35,813 nt of DNA from Bradyrhizobium valentinum (GTDB lineage Bacteria > Pseudomonadota > Alphaproteobacteria > Rhizobiales > Xanthobacteraceae): positions 1-35,813 of the forward strand of contig NZ_LLXX01000198.1 of assembly GCF_001440405.1 (NCBI RefSeq), given 5' to 3'. The notes beneath the pieces are model-generated. The model saw only the letters and a list, made by a program, of their open reading frames with translations. It made no database searches and was not told the DNA's origin. The translations under genes were made by a program, and so were the position numbers. Positions 7,811 through 16,424 of this stretch are shown in pieces; the stretch's first letter is position 1, and each line of letters begins with the position of its first letter.

Positions 7811-7843
7811 CCTTCCCTTCTCCCACAAGGGGAGCAGGAAGAA
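7811..7843. repeat. Fragment of the ttctcccacaaggggag repeat
   Basis: Short hairpin cttcccttctcccacaaggg with its partner ggagcaggaagaaag. It is the right end of the family also seen at 6424-6544 and 20327-20462, placed at the end of the 6616 gene and converging with the gene on the opposite strand. Confidence 0.6.
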
Positions 7844-7846
7844 AGC

Positions 7847-8155
7847 TCAATCCGACCCGAACATGAACTTGCCGTCGCCTTCCAGATAGGGGCCGGAGCG
7901 CATATAGAGCTGGCCGTTCTGGCCGATGAAGAACAGCGTTCCCTTCGGCACCTTCTTGGCGCCCTTGAGCAGCAGGCCCGCGTTGTTGGTGCCCATCTTG
8001 TACGCGAGCGTCTTGCCGTCCCTGCCGTAGGCATAGCCCATGTCCTGTCTCAGCTCCCAGGGTGTCGGCGCGGCGCCCTGCGCCCATGCGCCGGTCGAAA
8101 ACCCCGTCAGGACGGCTCCCATCAAGACCGTCTTCGTTGAAATGCACGTCATCAT
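7847..8155 (-). CDS. Small exported protein, unknown function
   Basis: About 102 residues. The start was put at 8155 (or the next codon, 8152), because GGAGG lies four to seven bases upstream and a clean signal peptide follows (MTCISTKTVLMGAVLTGF, cleavage near AWA-QGAA). The mature part of about 75 residues has WELRQDMGYAYGRDGKTLAYK, a KKVPKGTLFFIGQNGQLYM strand pair and ends DGKFMFGSD. It is a glycine/lysine-rich, likely beta-structured periplasmic protein with no cysteines. I do not recognise the family. It converges with the 6616 gene. Confidence 0.7.
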   Translation of the reverse strand: MMTCISTKTVLMGAVLTGFSTGAWAQGAAPTPWELRQDMGYAYGRDGKTLAYKMGTNNAGLLLKGAKKVPKGTLFFIGQNGQLYMRSGPYLEGDGKFMFGSD

Positions 8156-8352
8156 TCGTCCTCCCCACAGCCATTCGGCTTCTTGCCCCATGCTTTGAAC
8201 AAATCACGAACGGCATTGTGCCGTCAATCGGCACCTTCGACGCATCACACCGCCCTTGAGACTTTGTGATTTCCCGCCTTCGACTTCCTGACTATGTTCC
8301 GGTTTCCGGTTACAAGCTTTGCATTGCGAAGAACGTCATAGGGATGATTCGT

Positions 8353-8832
8353 ATGAACCACGTCATGAAAATCAGTTTCGGTGTTGCGTTGACGTTCATG
8401 ACATTGGCTTCGGCCGCAGCAGCCGACGATTTCAAGCTCTCCAACAACCAGCGGATCGCCTGCAGCCGCGGTTTGGCGCCGGGCAGGCTCAACACAGCGA
8501 CGTGCAAGTCCTACGCGTATGTGCTCAACACCAAGACCTCCGAATATTACCGCTGCCAGGTCTCGCTCGCGCTGACGCGAGACAACAAGGAAGTCATCAA
8601 CGTGCAGTCCGACGGCGGCTGCACCAAGAAGCCCCGCATCTTCGATACCGATTCGAACTATTCGTTCGACGCCACCGAAACCGAGGGGCCGAACACCAAC
8701 ACGTTCTTCGGCCCCGGCGGCTATTCGGTGTGGGCCAGCGACAACAATACTCTGAAGGTGCGCGGCTGCATCATTATCTCGTCCGGGCTCGGCTCCGACA
8801 TCTCGAAATGCATCGACATGAAGTTCGAGTGA
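8353..8832 (+). CDS. Small exported cysteine-containing protein, unknown function
   Basis: About 159 residues. A signal peptide (MNHVMKISFGVALTFMTLAS, cleavage near AAA-DDFK) supports a start at 8353, with AGGG nine bases upstream; an in-frame ATG at 8344 is also possible, and the longer open frame upstream has no support. The mature protein carries five cysteines (IACSRG, TATCKSY, YRCQVS, GGCTKK, RGCIII, SKCIDM count to six including the last), so three disulfides are likely in the periplasm. Motifs FGPGGYSVWASDNNTLKVRGC suggest an all-beta fold. I do not recognise the family. Isolated, divergent from the small exported protein at 7847-8155. Confidence 0.72.
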   Translation: MNHVMKISFGVALTFMTLASAAAADDFKLSNNQRIACSRGLAPGRLNTATCKSYAYVLNTKTSEYYRCQVSLALTRDNKEVINVQSDGGCTKKPRIFDTDSNYSFDATETEGPNTNTFFGPGGYSVWASDNNTLKVRGCIIISSGLGSDISKCIDMKFE

Positions 8833-8839
8833 GCCGTAT

Positions 8840-10057
8840 TCACGGCATCTTGTCGGAGGCGGATGCGAGCTGAGGGCGGGAGCGAGCAAATTTCCGCACC
8901 GCTACCGGCTTGCCGAACAGATAGCCCTGGACCAGATCGAACCCCATGTCGTGGGCGGCGAGAAAGTCGCCGCGGGTCTCCACGCCCTGAGCGATGGCGC
9001 GGGCGGCGTTGTCCCGGGCCAGTTCGACGATGCGTCGGCATACAGTCTGCTTCAGTCGATCGTCCGCGCAGCCGTTGATGTATTGCTGGTCGACCTTCAG
9101 TTCGGCGAACGGGAAACTCCGAAGCTCCAGAAGGGACGGCCATTCCGCGCCGACATTGTCGATCGCGATCGCGATATTGTGCAGCCGCAGACGTCTTGCG
9201 GCGTCCACCGCCAGGTCCGGATTGTCGATCACTTCGCTGCTGTTGATTTCGATCAAAAGTCCGCCGAAGGCCGGGTGGGCGGGCATGGCGCGGCACAGCT
9301 CGCGCACCGCCGCAGCATTGCCGAAGAACGATATCGGCAGGTTGACCGAAAGATCGACCGGACCCTGGCTTTCCAGCAGATAGCGCCAGTCTTCGATGGC
9401 ACGGCCGACCACGAATTCGGACAGCGCGCGAAAATGCGGATCCTTGTCGTCGGGAATGAAATAGGCCGGCGGGACCACGCCCCAGGCAGGATGCCGCATC
9501 CGGACCAGCGCCTCCGCGCCGCTGGGCACCAGCGTGCGGGTGTTGATCTTCTGCTGATACCACAATTCGAGCCAGCCGGCCTTCAGGGCCTCGGCGACGT
9601 CGACGGCGGGGCTTGGCGCCGGCTCGGCGGGCAGCAGTGTCGCGACGCTGGCGCGCAGGCTGGCCGCGCCGAACGGCGTCTGCAGCGAGGGCAGCATGGC
9701 AATTCCGTATTCGTCGCCAATTTGCCTGACGGCCTTTACCATAATCGAGTCGGGTTGACCGATGACGAGGACTTTGCCGGCGAAATTTTTCCGGACAATG
9801 ACCTCGAGAATTTCGCCGACATTGATCCCATCGACGCACACGCTGAGCACGATCAGGTCCGGCTGCTCCGCCTGCAGCATCCCTGCCAAATCGCCGGCCT
9901 GACCGCACTCACTGCTGACGAAGCCGAGATCCTCGAGAGCGTCGGAAAGGAACAATCGGAGGTGCTTTTTGCTGTCGACGACGCAGGCTCTCGGCGTCAG
10001 CTTCCGGTGCCCGAAGTGTGCTGTGCGTGTGTGCCCGTTAAAGTTGATCTGCTCCAT
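8840..10057 (-). CDS. Degenerate REC-EAL protein (likely inactive phosphodiesterase)
   Basis: A 405-residue cytoplasmic protein with an N-terminal receiver-like domain (about 22-135) and a C-terminal EAL domain (155-390). The start at 10057 follows GGGAGGG at six bases. The receiver domain lacks the phosphorylated Asp (S72 in DLIVLSV) and the conserved Lys (T127 in LQTPF). The EAL domain keeps E182 (AEALVR), N239, E270, K321 and E360, but DDFGTG has become DNVGAE (D300, N301) and the general-base Glu of EGVE is Gln (Q357 in AQGVE). From structures such as RocR these losses should abolish cyclic di-GMP hydrolysis. It may still bind the nucleotide or a partner. It ends close to the exported protein gene read toward it. 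Confidence 0.85.
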   Translation of the reverse strand: MEQINFNGHTRTAHFGHRKLTPRACVVDSKKHLRLFLSDALEDLGFVSSECGQAGDLAGMLQAEQPDLIVLSVCVDGINVGEILEVIVRKNFAGKVLVIGQPDSIMVKAVRQIGDEYGIAMLPSLQTPFGAASLRASVATLLPAEPAPSPAVDVAEALKAGWLELWYQQKINTRTLVPSGAEALVRMRHPAWGVVPPAYFIPDDKDPHFRALSEFVVGRAIEDWRYLLESQGPVDLSVNLPISFFGNAAAVRELCRAMPAHPAFGGLLIEINSSEVIDNPDLAVDAARRLRLHNIAIAIDNVGAEWPSLLELRSFPFAELKVDQQYINGCADDRLKQTVCRRIVELARDNAARAIAQGVETRGDFLAAHDMGFDLVQGYLFGKPVAVRKFARSRPQLASASDKMP

Positions 10058-10424
10058 GGCCGCCCTCCCAACAGATACCCCGGCGCCATTGGTACATCCG
10101 CGTTGCGGTCGCAATAATGGAATTTTGCGGGAGGTCACATGATTACTTCAGTAGGGTTAAAGCCGCAGAGACGAATAAAATTTTAGGAAAACGGCCGGGC
10201 TCAGCGGCACATTGCCCGGGCCGGACAAGCCCATTCGTTGCTTTCATGGGCTTCAATGAGCTGGCGCCTTGCCTGGGCAATATTTGGATCAGCGCCCTGC
10301 ATGTTAACGCCTGTGGTCGCTTGCCGGCGCCGCGATGTTTCGTGGCTTGAGAAAACTTCTACCGTGATGCCTCTGCCCTCCTTCGCAGGAGCAGCAATGA
10401 TGCGATGCACGCGACTACTCTTCT

Positions 10425-10460
10425 AAAAAAATGACCGCGGCCCTCGGTAGGCCGCGGTCA
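10425..10460 (-). terminator. Rho-independent terminator of TAXI-TRAP operon
   Basis: Perfect 11-bp stem tgaccgcggcc / ggccgcggtca with a seven-base loop, followed on the minus strand by a run of seven T. It lies 50 bases after the stop of the TAXI binding-protein gene. The rest of the gap (10058-10424) shows no gene or repeat that I can support; it contains only short unsupported ORFs and presumably the promoter of the REC-EAL gene. Confidence 0.9.
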
Positions 10461-10509
10461 CTGCAATCTGCATTCCGGACATCGCTTCCGCTCGTCCGGA
10501 CCGCGAGGC

Positions 10510-11469
10510 CTAGCCGCCGACGCCCTTTTCCTTGAAGTATTTCAACGCGCCGGGGTGGAACGGGATCGGCGAACGTTCCTGCACCTGGTTGTCGAGCGAA
10601 AAACTCTCGGCTTCCTTGTGCACGGCGACGATGTCGGCCTTTTTCTCCACCAGCGTCTTGACGATAGTGTAGGCGTCCTCATTGCTCATCTTGTCGCCGG
10701 TGATGATCAGGTTCCAGACGTCGGTGATGGAATTGTCCTTGTCGTAGCCTGGATACGAACCCGCCTTGATCTTGCTGGAAGAATAGAGCTTGCCGTATTT
10801 CGCGTTCATCTTCTCGGCCAGGTCGCCATGGTCGATCAGCTTTATCTTCAGGCCGGGCGTCGCCGCGAGATCGGTGACCGCGGCAGTCGGGATGCCGCCG
10901 ACCCAGAAGAACGCATCGATCTTGCGATCCTTGACCGCATTAACGGATTCTGCAACGCCGAGCCGCTCGCGCTTCATGTCCTTGTCCTTGTCGAGGCCAG
11001 CGGCCTCGATGACGCGGAACGCCATCACTTCGGTGGCGCTGCCGGGCGACCCGGTCGAAACGCGCTTGCCCTTCAGGTCTGCCATGGTCTGGATGCCAGT
11101 GCCTTCCACCGTCACCACGTGCATGCGGTTCGGGTAGACCACGAGCAGCGCCTGCAACGGCACCTTGCCGCTCTTGAATTTGTCCTCACCCTTCAGCGCG
11201 TCGAGCGCGGCGTCGGCCATCGTGAAGGCCATCTCGCTCTTGCCCGCGCCGATCAGTTTGAGATTGTCGACCGAGCCGCCGGTGACCTCGGCGGTGGCCT
11301 GCACGTTGGGCAGGTTCTTCGAGAGCACGTTGGCGACCGCGCCGCCGAGCGGGTAATAGACCCCGCCGGTGCCGCCGGTGCCGATCGACATGGTCTTCTG
11401 CTGGGCATGGGCTGCGCCAGCAAAGGCCAGCCCCAGTGTCATCGCCAGCATGGCTGTGGTTTTTTTCAT
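10510..11469 (-). CDS. TAXI-family TRAP transporter solute-binding protein
   Basis: A 319-residue periplasmic binding protein of the TAXI type. After a signal peptide (MKKTTAMLAMTLGLAFAG, cleavage near AHA-QQKT) it shows the family-defining start MSIGTGGTGGVYYPLGGAVA, then ELTGG-like VTGGSVDNLKLI, DLKGKRVSTGSPGSATEV and FFWVGGIPTAAV. The start at 11469 follows GGGAGATAAAA; a start five codons upstream lacks a site. It is the second gene of an operon, 27 bases after the fused permease gene, and ends at a strong terminator. TAXI proteins typically bind carboxylates such as glutamate or other organic acids; the ligand here is unknown. Confidence 0.95.
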   Translation of the reverse strand: MKKTTAMLAMTLGLAFAGAAHAQQKTMSIGTGGTGGVYYPLGGAVANVLSKNLPNVQATAEVTGGSVDNLKLIGAGKSEMAFTMADAALDALKGEDKFKSGKVPLQALLVVYPNRMHVVTVEGTGIQTMADLKGKRVSTGSPGSATEVMAFRVIEAAGLDKDKDMKRERLGVAESVNAVKDRKIDAFFWVGGIPTAAVTDLAATPGLKIKLIDHGDLAEKMNAKYGKLYSSSKIKAGSYPGYDKDNSITDVWNLIITGDKMSNEDAYTIVKTLVEKKADIVAVHKEAESFSLDNQVQERSPIPFHPGALKYFKEKGVGG

Positions 11470-11496
11470 TTTTATCTCCCTCAATCGCTTTCTTCT

Positions 11497-13524
11497 CTAT
11501 GTTGTGAGCGCGGGTCGCTCTGGCGACCGCGTTCTGGCCTGCCACAGCAATACGCCGAAACCGATGATCAGGCCCGGCACATAGGTGTAGCTGATATCGC
11601 GTCCGGTGATCCATTCGACGATTGCCTCAATCAGGCTCGGGAACACCAGCAGCAATCCGGATAGCAGAAGCAGGCCGCGCTCGACCGCTGTATTTTGTCG
11701 CAGCGCCCAGTTCTGGGCAAACGCAGCAAGCGCTAGCAGGCCCAGGCTTGTCTTGATCGTGATTTCGAGAATATCGACCCACGATCCGCCCTTGGGAATC
11801 GACATCAGCAGCCCTGCGCCCTGCGGGTCGAGCACAAATACGAACGGCACCAGAAACGCCGGCAGCGTGTATTTCCAGGACTGCAGGGTGGTCCTGTAGG
11901 GATCCCCGCCGGTGATGGCAGCCGCCGCGAACGGTGAGAGCGCCGTCGGCGGCGAAACCTCGGACAAGACGGCATAGTAGAAGATGAACATGTGCGCAGC
12001 GTAGTCGGGCACGCCGAGCTTGATCAGCGCGGGCGCCGCGATGACCGCGCAGATGATGTAGGACGCGGTCACCGGTACGGCGAGGCCGATGATCCAGACG
12101 ATCAGCGCGGTGTAGATCGCGGTCAGCAAGAGGCTGCCGCCGGCATAGGCGATGACGATCGACGAGAATTTGAGGCCGAGGCCGGTCAGCGTCACGATGC
12201 CGACGACGATGCCGGCGCAGGCGCAGGTGGTCGCGGCATTGAGCGCGCCGATCGAGCCGTCGGCTAGCGCCTTGACCAGTTTGCTCGGCACCAGCGCGGT
12301 CTCCCGGCGCAGGAAGCTCAGCGCGAAGGTCACCACAATGGCGTAGAACACCGACAGCGACGGCGAGTAGCCGATGATCATGAACACGACGACGGCGAGC
12401 AGCGAGATGAAGTGGAAGCCGTATCGCTTCGTCATCTGGCCCAGCGACATCTCCGTCGTGATGCTTACGTTCTTGGCATGGAATTTCTTGGCGTCCAGTT
12501 CGACCATGAACAATAGCGACATGTAGTAAAGACAGGTCGGAATGGTCGCCATCCAGATCACGTCGAGATAGCTGATCTTGAGAAACTCGGCGATCAGGAA
12601 CGCGGCGGCGCCCAGCACCGGCGGTGACAGGATCGCGCCCAATCCGCCGGCTGCGAGCAATCCGCCCGCGGCGTTCCTCTCGAAGCCCGCCTTGGCCATC
12701 ATCGGATAGGCCACGGTGCCGATCATGACGGTTGTGGCGACGCCGGATCCGGAGGGCCCGCCGAGCAGGAACGACGACAGCACGACGGTGCGGCCGGCGC
12801 TGTTCGGCTTGCCGCCCATCAGGGCGAGCGAAAAATCGATGAAGAATTTGCCGGCGCCGGAATGCTGCAGAAACGCGCCATAGATGGTGAACAGGATGAT
12901 CAGCGTTGCCGATACGTCGACCGCGACGCCGAAAATGCCTTCCAGCGTAATGAAGAGGTGCCCGACCAGGCGGTCGAGGTCGTAACCGCGATGGGTCCAG
13001 GGCGCCGGCAAATGCGGGCCGAGCATCGCATAGGCAATGAATAGCAGCGACACGACGGGCATGATCGCGCCAGTGGTGCGCCGCGTCGCTTCCAGCAGCA
13101 GCACGATGAAGACAATGCCGACGATCACGTCCCAGCGGTCAGGCGTGGTGGCGCGGTCGGTGAAATCTTCACCGCCCCACAGCGCATAGACGATGGTCGC
13201 GACCGCAACAATGCCGGGGACGACGTCCCACCAGCGCACGCGGTTGCGAAAGCGTGTCGCCAGCGGAAACAGCAGGAAGCTCAGGACCAGGGTGAACGCG
13301 ACATGAGTGTAGCGAAGTTCCTGGGTCGGAACGATGGCGTAGGCCGCGTAGAGGTGAAATAGGCTCATGACCACGGCAATCGTGGTCGAGATTCTTCCTG
13401 CCCATCCCATCAGGCGGTTAGCCGCGCCTTCTTCCGCCTCGATGTAGGTTTCTGCCTTGTGCAAGGCTTCGTCCGAAACGGCGACGACCTCGTCATTGGG
13501 CGGCGTTGTCTTGTCTGCTGCCAT
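11497..13524 (-). CDS. TRAP transporter fused permease (DctQM type)
   Basis: A 675-residue inner-membrane protein with about 16 hydrophobic segments. The small-subunit (DctQ-like) part comes first, after a hydrophilic N-terminal tail; the large-subunit (DctM-like) part follows, with the conserved region FLLGGPSGSGVATTVMIGTVAYPMM and GGLGAILSPPVLGAAAFLIAEF, then EVSPPTALSPFAAAAITGG near the end. These are hallmarks of the fused 4TM/12TM permease that works with TAXI binding proteins, driving uptake with the sodium or proton gradient. The start ATG at 13524 follows GGGGAGAG. It is the first gene of the operon with the TAXI protein. Confidence 0.95.
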   Translation of the reverse strand: MAADKTTPPNDEVVAVSDEALHKAETYIEAEEGAANRLMGWAGRISTTIAVVMSLFHLYAAYAIVPTQELRYTHVAFTLVLSFLLFPLATRFRNRVRWWDVVPGIVAVATIVYALWGGEDFTDRATTPDRWDVIVGIVFIVLLLEATRRTTGAIMPVVSLLFIAYAMLGPHLPAPWTHRGYDLDRLVGHLFITLEGIFGVAVDVSATLIILFTIYGAFLQHSGAGKFFIDFSLALMGGKPNSAGRTVVLSSFLLGGPSGSGVATTVMIGTVAYPMMAKAGFERNAAGGLLAAGGLGAILSPPVLGAAAFLIAEFLKISYLDVIWMATIPTCLYYMSLLFMVELDAKKFHAKNVSITTEMSLGQMTKRYGFHFISLLAVVVFMIIGYSPSLSVFYAIVVTFALSFLRRETALVPSKLVKALADGSIGALNAATTCACAGIVVGIVTLTGLGLKFSSIVIAYAGGSLLLTAIYTALIVWIIGLAVPVTASYIICAVIAAPALIKLGVPDYAAHMFIFYYAVLSEVSPPTALSPFAAAAITGGDPYRTTLQSWKYTLPAFLVPFVFVLDPQGAGLLMSIPKGGSWVDILEITIKTSLGLLALAAFAQNWALRQNTAVERGLLLLSGLLLVFPSLIEAIVEWITGRDISYTYVPGLIIGFGVLLWQARTRSPERPALTT

Positions 13525-13787
13525 GCTCTCCCCGGGAGACTCGTTAACTTACGCCCGGCTTCGGCCGGCCTTTCGGGGGCGCATTCAGTCCGGTTTGGGC
13601 GACCGTGGCAAGGGGCTTTTCGGCCAATGTCCGGGCATCTTTTTAATCTATCGGACCGGTTGACCCGAGGTCCTCGCCCGTCCAATTTCCCGGCCAATTT
13701 CTTAAAGCAAGAACGATCCGTACGGGTCGCGAATGCGCGCCCGATGACAGGCCCCGCGAAATCCGGGAAAATCTGCCGGATGAGTCT

Positions 13788-13814
13788 CCCGGGTTGCGCT
13801 TCGCTTCACCCGGG
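13788..13814. repeat. Short palindrome cccgggttgcgcttcgcttcacccggg
   Basis: Inverted arms cccgggt and acccggg separated by 13 bases. Short palindromes of this form are scattered through Bradyrhizobium genomes (recalled). It occupies part of the 13525-13852 gap between the divergent TRAP and SDR genes; the rest of that gap shows no gene and presumably holds their two promoters. Confidence 0.5.
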
Positions 13815-13852
13815 CTAGAAGAAAATGAGAAACTTATAGGGAGAAGAAGTCG

Positions 13853-14656
13853 ATGGAACGGCTCAAGGGCAAGACGGCGATGGTGGTGGGCGCAGGCTCG
13901 ATCGGTCCGGGCTGGGGCAATGGCAAGGCGACCGCCGTGACCTTCGCGCGCGAGGGCGCGCAGGTGTTTTGCGTCGACCGCAACGCGGCTGCGGCGCAGG
14001 AAACCGTCGATATCATCACCGGCGAGGGCGGCAAGGCGACCGCCTTCACCGCCGACGTCTCGCGCGAAGCCGAGGTCGAGGCGATGGTGGCGGCGTGCCT
14101 GAAGGCCTATGGCCGCGTCGACGTGCTCGACAACAATGTCGGCATCGCCGAGATGGGCAGCGTCGTCGAGGTGAACGAAGCGAGCTGGGATCACGTCTTC
14201 GCGGTCAATCTCAAGAGCGCCTATTTCGCCATGAAGCACGTTATCCCTGTGATGCAGAAGCAGGGCGGCGGCTCGATCATCAACATTTCATCGATCGCCT
14301 CGATCCGCCATCTCGGGATTTCCTACGTCACCTACGGCGCTTCGAAGGCAGCGATGAACCAGATGACGCGCACGTCAGCCGTGCAGTTCGCGCGCGACCA
14401 CGTCCGGGTCAACTGCATCCTGCCGGGCCTGATGAAGACGCCGATGGTCGAGCACTCCGCAGGACTTGCGGCCAGCTATTCGGCGGGCGACGTCGAGGCG
14501 ATGTGGCGCGCGCGCGACGCGCAGGTGCCGATGGGGCACATGGGCGACGCCTGGGATGTCGCCAATGCCGCGCTGTTTCTGGCCTCCGACGAATCCCGCT
14601 ACGTCACCGGGGTCGAACTGGTGGTCGACGGCGGGATTACGGTGAAGTCGAGCTAA
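13853..14656 (+). CDS. Short-chain dehydrogenase/reductase
   Basis: A 267-residue classical SDR, an NAD(P)-dependent oxidoreductase with a Rossmann fold. The catalytic Ser (NISSIASI) and YxxxK (SYVTYGASKAAMNQ) are present, as are DNNVG (the usual NNAG variant) and the C-terminal YVTGVELVVDGG. The cofactor motif is unusual: GAGSIGPGWGNG in place of TGxxxGIG. The Asp after the second strand (FCVDRN) favours NAD over NADP. The start ATG at 13853 follows AGGGAGAAG. It diverges from the TRAP operon and its stop is one base from the end of the next gene, which converges. The substrate is unknown; a role in metabolising the TRAP substrate is only a guess. Confidence 0.92.
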   Translation: MERLKGKTAMVVGAGSIGPGWGNGKATAVTFAREGAQVFCVDRNAAAAQETVDIITGEGGKATAFTADVSREAEVEAMVAACLKAYGRVDVLDNNVGIAEMGSVVEVNEASWDHVFAVNLKSAYFAMKHVIPVMQKQGGGSIINISSIASIRHLGISYVTYGASKAAMNQMTRTSAVQFARDHVRVNCILPGLMKTPMVEHSAGLAASYSAGDVEAMWRARDAQVPMGHMGDAWDVANAALFLASDESRYVTGVELVVDGGITVKSS

Positions 14657-14657
14657 C

Positions 14658-15428
14658 CTACTGCGCCATCGCCAGGATGCCGCCGGCGAAGGAGTGCCAG
14701 AGCGGCGTGACACTGATCGGCCAGTTCAGAAGTTTGACCGCGATCAGCGCAATGCCGCCGTAGACATAGACGGGATGCGGCCGGCCGCGCGTGCGCCAGT
14801 CGAAAACCATGGCGGCCACTAGCAGAAGATAGGCGACGATGGCCGGCGGGATGGTCACCGGCACCGGCGGTGGGCCGAGCGGCCCGGGAGGCGCCAGGAA
14901 GGTGAGAAACCAGCGCGCGACTGCGGCGTCGAGTAGCGAGATGCTGGCGAGCAGCATCAGCCGCTTGTGCGTTTCCGGCTGGCGGACGGCCGCAATGGCA
15001 AGTGCGAAAACCACGGCAAAGAACAGAATTCCGCTGAGCGGAACAATCGCGAATGCGATTCCCTCGTCGGTCAGTCCCGCCGCCGCCGAGCGCTTCATCG
15101 CGTTGACCGCGACCAGGAAGCCGAAGATCGTCATCGCGGTTGCCAGCGAGATGCCGATCATGCCGATGGCGCGGTGCCGGGCGACTTTGCCTGACGCGGC
15201 AAGCCAGCTCTGGAATACGAAGTAAAGCGACCAGGCAAAGAACAACAGGCCGTGAAAGTGAACGACCGGCGAGGCCGAGAACGATCGCTTCGCCAGCGGC
15301 AGCCAGTAGGTTGGCGCGAAGCCGAGAAAGGCGACGGCCATGCAGGCCAAGGCCATGTAGAAGTAAAAGTAGCCGGTTTGGGATTGCGCGATGGCGCGCG
15401 GCGGATTGAAGTCGGTCAATGTGGTCAT
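14658..15428 (-). CDS. Seven-helix membrane protein, unknown function
   Basis: About 256 residues with seven predicted membrane segments, starting at the ATG at 15428 (MTTLTDFNPPRA); the much longer open frame upstream is charged, cysteine- and arginine-rich and non-coding in style. Segment two carries FHGLLFFAWSLYFVFQSWLA and ASGKVARHRAIGM, with His residues that could bind haem or metal; this pattern occurs in several DUF-type membrane proteins. Between helices there is a PGPLGPPPVPVTIPP loop. I cannot assign a function. It converges with the SDR gene, one base apart, so the two transcripts must overlap. Confidence 0.75.
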   Translation of the reverse strand: MTTLTDFNPPRAIAQSQTGYFYFYMALACMAVAFLGFAPTYWLPLAKRSFSASPVVHFHGLLFFAWSLYFVFQSWLAASGKVARHRAIGMIGISLATAMTIFGFLVAVNAMKRSAAAGLTDEGIAFAIVPLSGILFFAVVFALAIAAVRQPETHKRLMLLASISLLDAAVARWFLTFLAPPGPLGPPPVPVTIPPAIVAYLLLVAAMVFDWRTRGRPHPVYVYGGIALIAVKLLNWPISVTPLWHSFAGGILAMAQ

Positions 15429-15640
15429 GGTTGTTGAGTCCGCGAGAACTGCAATAGGTTCACAGCAGATTTTCTCACGGATCGTATTCTTCCGTCTGTG
15501 AAGAGAATTACGTTTCCCGCGGGTCACGTTTCGGCCAAAATCTGTTCTTGTGCGAACGGGAAATTTGCAGGTTGCTTGTCGAAAACGCAGGTCGCTTGCT
15601 AGGATCGCGTCGCAATCGACAGCGCTTTCCGGATCAATTG

Positions 15641-16405
15641 ATGCGAGGCTATCCCGATATCCGCAACCTGGTCGCGGCCTCTCTGCTGTGGATCGTGTTT
15701 GCACATGATGCGTCGGCGACCGGCGCCGAGCCAGTCAAGGATCTGAAGATCGACCCGGCCCCATGCGTTGCCGCCGCCACCGCGCAGGACGACGACAAGA
15801 CGCTAAGCACGTGCGGCGCGCTGATCGACAATGCAAAGACCGAAAAGGCCGACCGCATCAAGGCGCTGATCGCGCGCGCCACCGCCTATGAACGCAAGGA
15901 TATGATCGACCGAGCCATCGCCGACTATGACGGCGTGTTGCGGCTCGATCCCGCGCACGCCGATGCTCACAATGCGCGCGGTGAACTCTGGCGTAAGAAA
16001 GGTGATCTGCCCAAGGCGGTGGCCGATTTTGCCGCGGCGATCAAGCTGAATCCGGATCACGTCGTCGCAAGGGCCAACCACCGGGCGCTAGCGCAGGAGG
16101 CGGAGCGACAGGGCGTGCTGAAGGCGATTGCCGGCAAGCCGAGCTTCAATTGCGCAACTGCCCGCCGCAAGGTGGAGAAGGCGATCTGCGCCAATCCCGA
16201 ACTCGCCGATCTCGATCGCGAAGTCCACGCGGCCTATGTCAAGGCGGCCGCCGCAAAGATGACCCCACAACAGGCGCGCACGCTGCGGCGGGAGCAGCAG
16301 GAATACCTTGCCCGGCGCAATGCGGAATACAGTCGGCCCGACTACGATCTGAAAAAGGCGATGCGCGACCGCCTGCAAAAGATCAACGGAATCGAGGGCT
16401 ACTAG
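15641..16405 (+). CDS. Exported TPR protein with LprI-like C-terminal domain
   Basis: About 254 residues. A signal peptide (MRGYPDIRNLVAASLLWIVF, cleavage near SATG-AEPV) supports the start at 15641; the frame upstream has no ribosome-binding site. Two or three TPR repeats follow (about 65-145; YERKDMIDRAIADYDGVLRL, NARGELWRKKGDLPKAVADF), then an LprI/DUF1311-like domain (about 165-250): FNCATARRKVEKAICANPEL, LDREVHAAYVKA, REQQEYLARRNAEY. DUF1311/LprI includes a mycobacterial lysozyme inhibitor. The domain keeps the first Cys pair but lacks the second, which normally lies after the RN. A periplasmic scaffold or inhibitor role is inference. Confidence 0.8.
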   Translation: MRGYPDIRNLVAASLLWIVFAHDASATGAEPVKDLKIDPAPCVAAATAQDDDKTLSTCGALIDNAKTEKADRIKALIARATAYERKDMIDRAIADYDGVLRLDPAHADAHNARGELWRKKGDLPKAVADFAAAIKLNPDHVVARANHRALAQEAERQGVLKAIAGKPSFNCATARRKVEKAICANPELADLDREVHAAYVKAAAAKMTPQQARTLRREQQEYLARRNAEYSRPDYDLKKAMRDRLQKINGIEGY

Positions 16406-16424
16406 ACCGCTTGAATTGATATGG

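Noticed and set aside
10201..10410. Minus-strand ORF ending in a short segment MQGADPNIAQARRQLIEA
   Set aside because: No ribosome-binding site before the internal ATG or the GTG at the frame start, and no recognisable domain; it overlaps equally long ORFs on the other strand.
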